DNA of 15,102 nt from Patescibacteria group bacterium (GTDB lineage: Bacteria > Patescibacteriota > Minisyncoccia > Minisyncoccales > JASEJS01). The stretch lies in the NCBI GenBank assembly GCA_030016765.1, contig JASEJS010000013.1, forward strand, positions 1 through 15,102. Direction: 5' to 3'. This document shows positions 1 through 6,336 of the stretch, in pieces (within the stretch, counting starts at the first letter, position 1; each line of letters begins with the position of its first letter). The position numbers and the translations under genes were made by a program. The notes under the pieces are model-generated. The model did not search any database, was not told the origin of the DNA, and saw only the letters and a program-made list of their open reading frames with translations.

Positions 1-1198
1 CCATTACTGATCTGCCGTATCTGAATTTGATTTGAGCCCAGCCAGTAAAGCCAGGCTTAATGAGATGACGGAGGTGATAGTGGGGGATTTCTTTTTCTAA
101 TTTCTCAACAAATTCTGGTCTTTCTGGCCTTGGGCCAACTAAACTGATGTCTCCTTTTAAAACATTTATCATCTGGGGAATTTCATCTAAGTGAGTTCTT
201 CTTAAAATTTTTCCAACCTTGGTGATTCTCGGATCTTCTTTTTCTGCCCAGACTGCCCCTGTTTCTTTTTCTGCTCCTACTCTCATTGACCTAAATTTGG
301 TTAATAAAAAAGGTTTCTTATTTTTCCCGATTCTTTTTTGGGAGTAAAATATTGAACCTCTATCCTCTAATTTAATGGCAAAAATAATAAAAGGCCAAAG
401 GGGAAGAGTAAGCAAAAGAATAATTGAAGCTAAAACAATATCCATTATCTTTTTTACTTTATCATAAAATCCTTTTTCTCTTTCTCTGAGATTTTCTAAA
501 AACCAGGCTTGGGAGATATTAGATATAGGAATTTTTTCGCAAATTATTTCATAAGCTCTGGAAAGATCTAGGAAATTTATTCTGGCCGGCAGGCACTGAT
601 AAAGATCTTTAATAAGCTCAGGATTTGAATTCAGATCTTCGCCAACAACTAAGGTATCAATTTTTTTGCTCTGAATTTGAGAAAAAAGATCTTGGTTAGA
701 ATCAATAGTGGTTAATTTATATCCTAAATATGGCCGAGAGACAATTTCTTTGGATAGTTTCTGAGACTCTAAATTTTTTCCTAAAATTGCTACTTTATTT
801 AGAAAATGAGCCGAAAATAAAGAGTAAAAAAGCTTTCGCCAGCTAGAAATTAAAATTCCAAAAATTAGGGCATTTAAAACCAAATTTGTTTTAGGAGTGA
901 TTCCCAACCAAGGAATTAAGTAGAAAAAGATGATCCCTGCCAAAATAGCGGTTAGTAAAGCCCCTAAAATTCGAGGATAAAGAGTAAAATTAGTTCTGAT
1001 TAAATTGAGCTCATATAAACCAAAAATGTAAAAAATAATTAGCCAGAAGAAATATAAAAATGAAAAGGGGGACAAATGTTTTAAAAAAATTTCCCAATTA
1101 AAACTTTTCCAAAAGCCAATAAATAAAGCTATGGCTAATGAAAGATAGAGAAGCAAAATGTCTCCGATCAAAAGAAGGATTTTCCGGAACTTAAGCAT
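1..1198 (-). CDS. Polyprenyl-phosphate sugar phosphotransferase (bacterial sugar transferase), C-terminus cut by window
   Basis: Reading from ATG at 1198 gives 399 residues open to the window edge. Residues 1-130 hold about four or five hydrophobic segments. Residues 135-220 resemble the nucleotide/CoA-binding-like middle domain of this family. Residues 247-399 are the catalytic phosphoglycosyl transferase domain: the entry motif KVKKIMD (family K-R-x-x-D), QKRIGKN, FRSMRVGAE, the catalytic Asp-Glu pair in THLDEIPQ (338-339), INVLKGDISLVGPRPERPEF, and KPGFTGWAQI. The family moves a sugar-1-phosphate from a UDP-sugar to undecaprenyl phosphate at the inner membrane face, the first step of exopolysaccharide or glycan assembly. 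Full-length relatives are about 450-470 residues, so probably some 60 are missing. It diverges from the O-antigen ligase-like gene, which fits a polysaccharide locus. No Shine-Dalgarno precedes the start; the predicted transcript begins at or one base before the ATG. The sugar substrate cannot be told. Confidence 0.93.
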   Translation of the reverse strand, partial: MLKFRKILLLIGDILLLYLSLAIALFIGFWKSFNWEIFLKHLSPFSFLYFFWLIIFYIFGLYELNLIRTNFTLYPRILGALLTAILAGIIFFYLIPWLGITPKTNLVLNALIFGILISSWRKLFYSLFSAHFLNKVAILGKNLESQKLSKEIVSRPYLGYKLTTIDSNQDLFSQIQSKKIDTLVVGEDLNSNPELIKDLYQCLPARINFLDLSRAYEIICEKIPISNISQAWFLENLREREKGFYDKVKKIMDIVLASIILLLTLPLWPFIIFAIKLEDRGSIFYSQKRIGKNKKPFLLTKFRSMRVGAEKETGAVWAEKEDPRITKVGKILRRTHLDEIPQMINVLKGDISLVGPRPERPEFVEKLEKEIPHYHLRHLIKPGFTGWAQIKFRYGRSVM

Positions 1199-1205
1199 TA
1201 AATAT

Positions 1206-1234
1206 ATTTTAAGTTAAAATTTTGATTAAATCAA
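1206..1234 (-). promoter_or_regulatory. Sigma70-type promoter for the sugar transferase, leaderless geometry
   Basis: On the minus strand TTGATT (1234-1229) is followed after 17 bases by TAAAAT (1211-1206). A start about 7 bases past the -10 falls at 1199, next to the ATG at 1198, so the mRNA would have essentially no leader. Predicted from sequence only. Confidence 0.6.
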
Positions 1235-1250
1235 ACTAATGTAATATAAT
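1222..1250 (+). promoter_or_regulatory. Sigma70-type promoter for the O-antigen ligase-like gene
   Basis: TTGATT (1222-1227), a 17-base spacer and a perfect TATAAT (1245-1250). The expected start is near 1257, giving a leader of about 57 bases. Its -35 lies back to back with that of the divergent sugar-transferase promoter inside the near-palindrome TTTGATTAAATCAAA (1221-1235). Confidence 0.7.
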
Positions 1251-1301
1251 GAAATTATCTCAAAGAGTTTTTAAAAAGCGGGTCCAAAGCGAGGCTAACT
1301 T

Positions 1302-1306
1302 GGTGA
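1302..1306 (+). promoter_or_regulatory. Ribosome binding site of the O-antigen ligase-like gene
   Basis: GGTGA lies 7 bases upstream of the ATG at 1314. It is worth listing because most genes in this window show no recognisable Shine-Dalgarno. Confidence 0.5.
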
Positions 1307-1313
1307 CATCACT

Positions 1314-3350
1314 ATGGGAAAAAGATCCAGGGAAAAAAGGGAAAGGAGAAAAAAGGGAGAAATTAGATTAAAAACAGAGAGAGGAGAAAAGAGTCTCCCT
1401 TTTATTTGCTTAAATACTATTAGACTTGGGACCTATTTGCTTTTATTTGCTCCCTTAATAATAAGTGCTAAATTTTTCTTTCCCTTTGTTGGTCCAAAAA
1501 GTCTTTATTTTATGGGTTTGGTAGAGATAATTTTTGCTGCTTATCTCTTTTTAATTTTAATAAGGCCCGAATATCGGCCGAGATTTAATATTTTGTTAAT
1601 TGCTCTAATTTTGTTTGTGGCTGTTTTGATTTTGGCCACTGTTTTTGGCGCAGATATTTCTCGAAGCTTTTGGTCAAAATATGAAAGAATGACCGGTCTC
1701 TTAATGTGGTTTCACTTACTTGGTTTTTTTGTAGTAATTTCCTCTGTGTTTAAAAGAGAAGAAGATTGGTTTAAAATTTTTGCCCTTACTATTTTCGTAG
1801 CAGTTTTAATTAGTTTGATTAGTTTAGGTCCTAAAATTGGTTTAGAGATAAGCCCCTCTACTCGGGGAGGAGCGACTATTGGAAACTCTTCCTTTATGGG
1901 TACTTATTTACTATTTAATATTTTTTTGGCTTTGTATTTATTTTTACAATCAAGAGGTGGGCTTAGAATTTATTCTGGAATTGGTTTAGCTTTAATTTCT
2001 TTAGGCTTGTTTTTGAGTGAGGCCAGGGCAACTATTCTTTCTGTTTTGGGAGGATTGATTTTACTGTTTTTTCTTTATTTAATTTTCCTATCTCAAAAAC
2101 CTTACCTCAGGCTTTTGGGCAAAGTTCTTTTAGTTGAGTCTTTTTTAATTTTATTAATAAGCACTTTTCTTGTTTTTCAACCAGACAACATTATCCATCA
2201 AAAATTTATTGAAAAAGCTAGCCAGGCCAGATTAGTGGTTTGGGAAAAGGCCTGGAAGGGTTTTTTAGAAAGACCTTATTTAGGTTGGGGACCAGAGAAT
2301 TTTGATTTTGTATTTACAAAATTTTATAATCCCTGCATGTTTTTGCCAGAATGCGGAGGGGAAATTTGGTTTGATAGGGCCCACAATATTATCTTTGATA
2401 CTTTAATTAATTCGGGGATTATTGGCTTTTTAAGTTATCTTGGAATTTTTTTTGCTGCTTTTTATATTTTATGGCAAAAATTTTTCCGAAAGGAACTCAA
2501 TTTTTGGATTCCCTCAATTTTCTCAGTTGTTTTAATTTCTTATCTTGTTCAAAATCTTACTGTCTTTGATATGGTCAATAGTTATTTGATGTTTCTTTTG
2601 ATTTTAGGGTTTGTGGGAGGCATTTCTTATCCTCCAAGGCCTCCTTTAGCTGAACCAAGAAGACTCAAATTTTTATGGCCTTTAATTTTAATTATTTTAA
2701 TTTTCTTTTCTGTTTCTTTTTCTAAACTTATAATTCAACCTCTTCAAACTGATGCCTATGTGATCCAGGCCCTCCGAGCCCAGACCTTTCCAGAAAGACT
2801 TTCTCTATATAAAAAGACCTTAAATACCTCTCCTTTAGGGAAATATCAAATCAGAAACTTTTTTTCTGAACAATTTCAAAGTTTGTTTCAAACTGAAAAG
2901 AGAAAAGAAATTCCTAAAAAAGATTTAGAAGCAGAATTTGATTTTTTAAGTGGAGAATTGGAAAAGAGCATAAAGGAATCTCCTTTGGATTACAGATCTC
3001 ATCTAAGATTAGGTCAGCTTTATAATCTCTGGGTTCAGTTAGACCCTGGCAAAATTTCTCTGGCAGAAAAAGTCCTTAAAAAAGCTATAGAACTTAGCCC
3101 TACTAATCAACAAGGTTATTGGAGCCTAATCCAGACCAAGCTTTATCAAAATCGAGGCCAAGAAGCTCTGGCTTTAGCCGAAAAGGCAGTGGAGCTGGAA
3201 CCTAAATTGGGTCAATCTCATTTAATATTAGTTCAGATTGCTAAATTTATAGGAGATTATGATTTGGCTCAGAAAAAAATAGAAGAAGCAATTAAAATCA
3301 ATCCAGCTTGGGAATCCCAACTTAAAAAAATCTTGACAGAAGGTTCTTGA
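1314..3350 (+). CDS. O-antigen ligase/polymerase-like (Wzy_C) membrane protein with C-terminal TPR repeats
   Basis: The protein has 678 residues. A very basic cytoplasmic head (residues 1-27) precedes about eleven or twelve hydrophobic segments spread over roughly 30-480. Between them lies the long polar loop typical of the Wzy_C/O-antigen ligase family: RLVVWEKAWKGFLERPYLGW (306-325) matches the family's R...W..al..f...P.lGwG pattern, and AHNIIFDTLINSGIIGFL (356-373) matches its HN...L...G..G pattern. Residues about 545-675 form roughly three tetratricopeptide repeats (for example KVLKKAIELSPTNQQGYWSL), probably for partner binding. The family transfers or polymerises lipid-linked glycans outside the cytoplasmic membrane; related proteins also glycosylate proteins, so the acceptor is open. 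The start is set by a GGTGA site and a leader promoter. The gene ends at a strong terminator and diverges from a sugar transferase, with which it probably cooperates. Confidence 0.85.
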   Translation: MGKRSREKRERRKKGEIRLKTERGEKSLPFICLNTIRLGTYLLLFAPLIISAKFFFPFVGPKSLYFMGLVEIIFAAYLFLILIRPEYRPRFNILLIALILFVAVLILATVFGADISRSFWSKYERMTGLLMWFHLLGFFVVISSVFKREEDWFKIFALTIFVAVLISLISLGPKIGLEISPSTRGGATIGNSSFMGTYLLFNIFLALYLFLQSRGGLRIYSGIGLALISLGLFLSEARATILSVLGGLILLFFLYLIFLSQKPYLRLLGKVLLVESFLILLISTFLVFQPDNIIHQKFIEKASQARLVVWEKAWKGFLERPYLGWGPENFDFVFTKFYNPCMFLPECGGEIWFDRAHNIIFDTLINSGIIGFLSYLGIFFAAFYILWQKFFRKELNFWIPSIFSVVLISYLVQNLTVFDMVNSYLMFLLILGFVGGISYPPRPPLAEPRRLKFLWPLILIILIFFSVSFSKLIIQPLQTDAYVIQALRAQTFPERLSLYKKTLNTSPLGKYQIRNFFSEQFQSLFQTEKRKEIPKKDLEAEFDFLSGELEKSIKESPLDYRSHLRLGQLYNLWVQLDPGKISLAEKVLKKAIELSPTNQQGYWSLIQTKLYQNRGQEALALAEKAVELEPKLGQSHLILVQIAKFIGDYDLAQKKIEEAIKINPAWESQLKKILTEGS

Positions 3351-3407
3351 TTTGCTAATATTTTTATTAGTGAGTGGGTGAGAAATCGCAACTCCAATTT
3401 TAAGCAG

Positions 3408-3445
3408 GCAGTGAACCTCACTCGAGCGAGGTTCACTGCTTTTTT
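3408..3445 (+). terminator. Rho-independent terminator after the O-antigen ligase-like gene
   Basis: The arms GCAGTGAACCTC (3408-3419) and GAGGTTCACTGC (3428-3439) form a perfect 12-bp stem with an 8-base loop, followed by six T (3440-3445). It separates the ligase from the inverted-repeat-bounded gene downstream. Confidence 0.9.
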
Positions 3446-3483
3446 GTTTAATAAAACTGGCTTAGTTTAATTTCTCATTTCAC

Positions 3484-3518
3484 CGACTTAATCTTGCTAT
3501 AGCAAGATTAAAACGTTA
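3484..3518 (+). repeat. Left inverted repeat with 24-bp perfect palindrome
   Basis: The 35-base repeat contains a perfect 24-bp palindrome at 3488-3511, centred on GCTATAGC with arms TTAATCTTGC and its complement. It overlaps the predicted promoter of the enclosed gene, so it is a candidate operator as well as a candidate element end. Confidence 0.85.
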
Positions 3519-3522
3519 TGAT
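3494..3522 (+). promoter_or_regulatory. Promoter of the Cas2-like gene, inside the left repeat
   Basis: TTGCTA (3494-3499), a 17-base spacer and TATGAT (3517-3522). The -35 is part of the palindrome. The expected start is near 3529, 8 bases before the ATG, with no room for a Shine-Dalgarno. A protein bound to the palindrome would block this promoter. Confidence 0.5.
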
Positions 3523-3536
3523 AGAAATAGAGAAAA

Positions 3537-4118
3537 ATGGGGATTAGGAAATACAAATATTATTTTCGTAAACCAAAATCTGAAATTGCTAAAGATGTTC
3601 TCACTTGGCTATTGATAGCTGAAGCAGTTTATATTGCTGCCTCTTCACCTTATTTTGTAAAAAATCTTATAGAGAATTACAAAAAGTGGAAAAGATATCC
3701 AAAGAAAAAAATCTACGATACATTTTATTCTTTAAGAAAACAAGGTTGCCTAAAAATTGAAAGGAAAGGCCCTCAAATTTATATTTCCTTAACTGAAAAA
3801 GGGAAAAAGAAAGCCGGAATGTTTCAAATAGATAGTTTAAAAATAAAAAGACCTAAGAAATGGGATAAGAAATGGAGAATAGTAATTTTCGATATTTCTG
3901 AGTTAAAAAAGATTCATCGGGAAGCTTTTAGAGGAAAATTGAAGGAATTGGGCTTTCATCCTCTTCAAAAAAGCGTTTGGATTCATCCCTTCGATTGTCA
4001 AGCAGAAATTGAGTTATTAAGAGAATTTTTTGGGTTATCTGAAAAGGATATTAGATTAATTGTAGCTGAAGATATAGGTGATGATAGGAAATTAAGAAGG
4101 ATTTTCAATTTAGACTAA
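3537..4118 (+). CDS. Winged-helix plus Cas2-like (PaaX-type) protein
   Basis: The protein has 193 residues. Residues about 17-95 look like a winged-helix DNA-binding domain: a hydrophobic helix (DVLTWLLIAEAVYIAA), then KKKIYDTFYSLRKQGCLKIE and a wing ending ISLTEKGKKKA. Residues about 112-190 resemble the ferredoxin-like fold shared by Cas2 and the PaaX C-terminal domain: KWRIVIFDISE with Asp119 where Cas2 nucleases have their metal-binding Asp, R128 and R132, then ELGFHPLQKSVWIHPF. No cas1, cas effector or CRISPR array is present, so this is not a CRISPR adaptation module. Relatives in patescibacterial genomes are annotated either as PaaX-family regulators or as Cas2. Here the gene stands alone between inverted repeats, which suggests that the protein binds the repeat palindromes as an autoregulator or element-handling protein. 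Whether it cuts nucleic acid cannot be read from sequence. Confidence 0.75.
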   Translation: MGIRKYKYYFRKPKSEIAKDVLTWLLIAEAVYIAASSPYFVKNLIENYKKWKRYPKKKIYDTFYSLRKQGCLKIERKGPQIYISLTEKGKKKAGMFQIDSLKIKRPKKWDKKWRIVIFDISELKKIHREAFRGKLKELGFHPLQKSVWIHPFDCQAEIELLREFFGLSEKDIRLIVAEDIGDDRKLRRIFNLD

Positions 4119-4119
4119 T

Positions 4120-4154
4120 TAACGTTTTAATATTGCTATAGCAGAATTAAGTCG
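4120..4154 (-). repeat. Right inverted repeat
   Basis: This is the inverted copy of 3484-3518 with three mismatches. The core TTGCTATAGCA is kept, but two of the changes break the perfect symmetry of the palindrome seen on the left. It begins 2 bases after the stop codon of the Cas2-like gene and may also form a weak hairpin in that transcript. Confidence 0.85.
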
Positions 4155-4215
4155 TGATTAGAAAGTGAGTTGAGTTAATAGGAGAAATATTAAACTTTCG
4201 CTTTTATTTTAAAAT

Positions 4216-4224
4216 TGGTATAAT
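4216..4224 (+). promoter_or_regulatory. Extended -10 promoter of murB
   Basis: TGG directly precedes a perfect TATAAT (4219-4224), an extended -10 element. The nearest -35-like hexamer, TTTCGC at 4196-4201, is poor. The expected start is at 4231, exactly the first G of the leader stem-loop. A second TATAAT overlaps at 4224-4229. Confidence 0.6.
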
Positions 4225-4230
4225 ATAATT

Positions 4231-4287
4231 GGGCCGGGAGGAGAGCACTCACAAAAGTCTTAGAATTGGAGTTAACTCTCCCGGCCC
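4231..4287 (+). promoter_or_regulatory. Structured 5' leader of murB (two-part stem-loop)
   Basis: GGGCCGGGAG (4231-4240) pairs perfectly with CTCCCGGCCC (4278-4287). Inside it ACTC+CAA (4247-4250, 4252-4254) pairs with TTGGAGT (4266-4272) around one bulged A, leaving an 11-base loop. The structure is far richer in GC than its surroundings and starts at the predicted transcription start. Only three T follow, so it is not a simple terminator. It matches no riboswitch class that I recognise; it could regulate murB or stabilise the mRNA. Confidence 0.5.
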
Positions 4288-4297
4288 TTTGAGTAAG

Positions 4298-5101
4298 ATG
4301 AGAATTGAAAATAAATTGCCAGGAATCAAAATGAATGTTCCGCTTAAAAACTATACCACTTTTGGCATTGGTGGGCCGGCCAGATATTTTTTTATAGCGA
4401 AAACAAAATTTGATTTAATTGAGGCAATTAAAATAGCAAAGAAATTTAATTTGCCATTTTTTATCTTAGGTGGGGGAAGCAATTTATTGGTTTCTGATCG
4501 AGGCTTCAATGGTTTGGTTATAAGATATGGCCAGCCTCTTTCTTCCTGGGTTTCAAAAGGCTTGGAATGGGCAGTTGGTATTCCGGGAACTTTACAAGGG
4601 GCAGTCTGGGGAAATACTGGTGCTTTTGGGAGATCAATGAAAGATGTAGTGAAAGAGATTGAAGTTTTTGATACTAAAACTGGAAAAATTAAAATTTTCA
4701 AAAATGAAGATTGCCAATTTTCCTACCGAAATAGTATTTTTAAAGAGAAAAAAAATTTAATTATTCTTTCAGTAAAAATAAAATCAAAAAAAAGCAATCT
4801 CCAAAAAATAAAGCAATATTTAAAGTACAGAAAAGAGACTCAGCCCTTGGAATTTCCCTCAGCTGGCAGTATTTTTAAAAATCCAGATAAATTTTCAGCA
4901 GCAGAATTAATTGAAAAATGTGGTCTAAAGGGAAAAAGAATAGGAGGAGTTCAAATTTCAAAAAAACATGCCAATTTCATTGTCAATTTAGGAAATGGTA
5001 GGGCAAGAGATGTTATTAAATTAATAAATTTGGCAAAGAAATCAGTGAAAAAGAAATTTGGAATAACTTTGGAAGAAGAAATTGTTATTTTAGACAAATA
5101 G
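4298..5101 (+). CDS. murB: UDP-N-acetylenolpyruvoylglucosamine reductase (MurB), compact form
   Basis: MurB reduces UDP-GlcNAc-enolpyruvate to UDP-MurNAc with NADPH and FAD, the second committed step of peptidoglycan synthesis in the cytoplasm. Visible motifs are the N-terminal KNYTTFGIGGPA, the FAD-binding LGGGSNLLVSD (58-68), GLEWAVGIPGTLQGAV (88-103), FSYRNSIF with Tyr143-Arg144, the catalytic Ser191 in SAGSIFKNP, and the acidic C-terminal ITLEEEI. The ATG at 4298 gives 267 residues and keeps the N-terminal LPGIK often seen in relatives. An ATG at 4331 has a better site (AGGA, 6 bases upstream) and would give 256 residues. About 30 residues that usually separate the 'GLVI' strand from the 'GLEW' motif are missing, replaced by a short YGQPLSSWVS. 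All catalytic residues remain. The gene stands alone and faces the tRNA/rplS operon. Confidence 0.92.
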   Translation: MRIENKLPGIKMNVPLKNYTTFGIGGPARYFFIAKTKFDLIEAIKIAKKFNLPFFILGGGSNLLVSDRGFNGLVIRYGQPLSSWVSKGLEWAVGIPGTLQGAVWGNTGAFGRSMKDVVKEIEVFDTKTGKIKIFKNEDCQFSYRNSIFKEKKNLIILSVKIKSKKSNLQKIKQYLKYRKETQPLEFPSAGSIFKNPDKFSAAELIEKCGLKGKRIGGVQISKKHANFIVNLGNGRARDVIKLINLAKKSVKKKFGITLEEEIVILDK

Positions 5102-5114
5102 AAAAAGAATTTTT

Positions 5115-5142
5115 AAAAAAATAAGCCCGAAAACTCGAGCTT
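5115..5142 (-). terminator. Terminator of the tRNA/rplS operon, possibly bidirectional
   Basis: On the minus strand AAGCTCGA (5142-5135), the loop GTTT and TCGGGCTT (5130-5123) form an 8-bp stem with one G-T pair, followed by ATTTTTTT. The same stem on the plus strand is followed by AAATTTT and may also end murB, whose stop codon lies 21 bases upstream. Confidence 0.7.
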
Positions 5143-5153
5143 AAATTTTAACA

Positions 5154-5227
5154 GGTGAGATAGGAGATTCGAACTCCTCCTGACAACTCCACAGGTTGTC
5201 GTGCTAGACCACTACACTAATCTCACC
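5154..5227 (-). tRNA. tRNA-His (anticodon GTG)
   Basis: The cloverleaf folds with acceptor GTGAGAT/ATCTCAC plus the extra G-1 opposite C73 that identifies histidine tRNA. The anticodon stem ACAAC/GTTGT encloses the loop CTGTGGA, anticodon GTG, and the T arm is AGGAG-TTCGAAT-CTCCT. CCA is not encoded. It is the last gene of the minus-strand operon, 9 bases after tRNA-Leu. Confidence 0.95.
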
Positions 5228-5236
5228 ATATTATAA

Positions 5237-5318
5237 TGGGCACGAGAGGATTTGAACCTCCAAGCCTTTCGGCATATGCACCTCAAACATACGCGTATTC
5301 CAGTTCCGCCACGTGCCC
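5237..5318 (-). tRNA. tRNA-Leu (anticodon GAG)
   Basis: Acceptor GGGCACG/CGTGCCC with A73; anticodon stem TATGT/GCATA around the loop TTGAGGT, anticodon GAG (codons CUC/CUU); a long variable arm typical of leucine tRNA; T arm GGAGG-TTCAAAT-CCTCT. CCA is not encoded. It begins 5 bases after the stop codon of rplS. Confidence 0.93.
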
Positions 5319-5323
5319 ATTTA

Positions 5324-5719
5324 TTATTTTTCTTCAATCGTTGGTTTTTCCTTTACTGCTATTTCCCTAAACTCTTTTCTTTTCAGTCTTGCCCTTTTCC
5401 CCTTGGCCTTTCTTAAATAATAAAGTTTAGCTCTTTTTACTTTTCCTTTCTTTAAAACCTCAATCTTTTCAATGGTAGGGGAGTGAATAGGAAAAATTCT
5501 TTCCACTCCAATTCCAGAAATTACTTTTCTCACAGTAATGGTAGCACCTGCTTCTTTTCCATGTTTTCTGGCAATAACTATACCTTCAAAAGTCTGGATT
5601 TTCTCTTTATCTTCTTTCTCAGGAATTTTTTGATAAACCCGAATTGTATCTCCAGGTCGAATTTCAGGTAAACCAGTTTTTATTTGAGATTTGATAAAGG
5701 TTTCAAGTTTTGTAGACAT
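5324..5719 (-). CDS. rplS: Large-subunit ribosomal protein L19 (bL19)
   Basis: L19 lies at the interface of the 50S and 30S subunits and contributes to intersubunit bridges. The 131-residue protein aligns over its full length: LPEIRPGDTIRVYQKI, then KEKIQTFEGIVIARK, ATITVRKVISGIGVERIFPI and HSPTIEKIEVLKKGKVKRAK followed by LYYLRKAKGKRARLK. A short acidic tail (EKPTIEEK) extends beyond the core. The first 40 bases overlap the 3' end of the pseudouridine synthase gene in another frame, which implies cotranscription and probably coupled translation, since no Shine-Dalgarno is evident. Confidence 0.97.
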   Translation of the reverse strand: MSTKLETFIKSQIKTGLPEIRPGDTIRVYQKIPEKEDKEKIQTFEGIVIARKHGKEAGATITVRKVISGIGVERIFPIHSPTIEKIEVLKKGKVKRAKLYYLRKAKGKRARLKRKEFREIAVKEKPTIEEK

Positions 5720-6336
5720 AACTTTAAGTCTTCTGATAAATCCGATTTAAATTTTCTTTCTTCGCCATTTGGCAATTTTATCTTTAAGTAACTAGCGTGT
5801 AAAAATTGTCTTTTTAGACCTTTTGGACAAGGCTGGTTTTTAAATCCATATAATTTATCTCCGGCTAAAGGATGGCCTAAATAAGAGAGATGAGATCTAA
5901 TTTGGTGTTTTCTACCAGTAAGTGGTTCAATTTCGATCAAGTCATAATTTTCATATCTTTTCAATACCTTATATTTAGTGATTGCCTCTCTTTTTCCTTT
6001 AGCTAAAGGATCATGAGGTAAAAAGACTTTTTGTTTTCTCCTGTCTTTGGGAGATCTGCCAAGCAAAGTTCTAATTTCTCCTTCTTTATTTTTCAGATGG
6101 CCAACCACTAAACCTAAATATTTCTTTTTGACTCTTCTCTCTTTAAATTCCTTTTGGAAAAATTCTAAAGTTTTATCATTTTCCGCTATCAAAAGTATTC
6201 CCGAAGTATCTTTGTCTAATCTGTGAATTCTTCTTGGAATTTGATCGGCATTTATTCCAGCTGGCTTATTAATCACCAATAAATCTTTATTCTTATAAAT
6301 AATTTCGACTTTTAAATTTTGAATTTTGAATTCCAT
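5680..6336 (-). CDS. RluA-family RNA pseudouridine synthase, compact, without S4 domain
   Basis: The family converts specific uridines in rRNA or tRNA to pseudouridine. The 218-residue protein shows IYKNKDLLVINKPAG (13-27), the catalytic motif HRLDKDTSG with Asp41, FKERRVKKKYLGLVVG, PLTGRKHQIRSHLSYLGHPL with the conserved Arg-His-Gln-Ile-Arg, and GDKLYG. There is no N-terminal S4 domain, and only about eight residues separate the KPAG and HRLD motifs where about 30 are usual. The only plausible start is ATG at 6336, which directly follows the CCA end of tRNA-Val; no Shine-Dalgarno is possible except within the tRNA. The N-terminal codons contain an AAATTCAAAATT sequence repeat. The target uridine is unknown. 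Confidence 0.92.
   Translation of the reverse strand: MEFKIQNLKVEIIYKNKDLLVINKPAGINADQIPRRIHRLDKDTSGILLIAENDKTLEFFQKEFKERRVKKKYLGLVVGHLKNKEGEIRTLLGRSPKDRRKQKVFLPHDPLAKGKREAITKYKVLKRYENYDLIEIEPLTGRKHQIRSHLSYLGHPLAGDKLYGFKNQPCPKGLKRQFLHASYLKIKLPNGEERKFKSDLSEDLKLCLQNLKPLSNLK

Larger units (their letters stand above)
3484..4154. mobile_element. Putative single-gene element bounded by 35-bp inverted repeats, carrying a Cas2-like/PaaX-like gene
   Basis: Two 35-base segments, 3484-3518 and 4120-4154, are inverted copies of each other with 32 of 35 positions identical. They enclose exactly one gene (3537-4118). The left repeat ends 18 bases before its ATG and the right repeat begins 2 bases after its stop codon. 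Similarity continues weakly outward (CTCA-TTTC near 3474-3481, and on the opposite strand at 4161-4169). No target-site duplication could be identified, and no known transposase is present, so mobility is inferred from architecture only. The repeats could instead be paired operators or transcript-end hairpins. Confidence 0.55.

Noticed and set aside
3537..4118. CRISPR adaptation gene cas2
   Set aside because: The Cas2-like fold is attached to a winged helix, and no cas1, other cas gene or direct-repeat array exists in the window; PaaX-type is the better description.
4231..4290. Rho-independent terminator or small RNA before murB
   Set aside because: The strong stem is followed by only three T and then by the murB coding region; a leader element is more likely.
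4229..4297. TTG start that would extend MurB by 23 residues
   Set aside because: This start lies within the -10 box, and the extension would translate the GC-rich leader stem-loop; it matches nothing in MurB.
4351..4701. 116-codon open frame antisense to murB
   Set aside because: It lies wholly inside the well-supported murB frame, has no recognisable domain and no start signal; a shadow frame.
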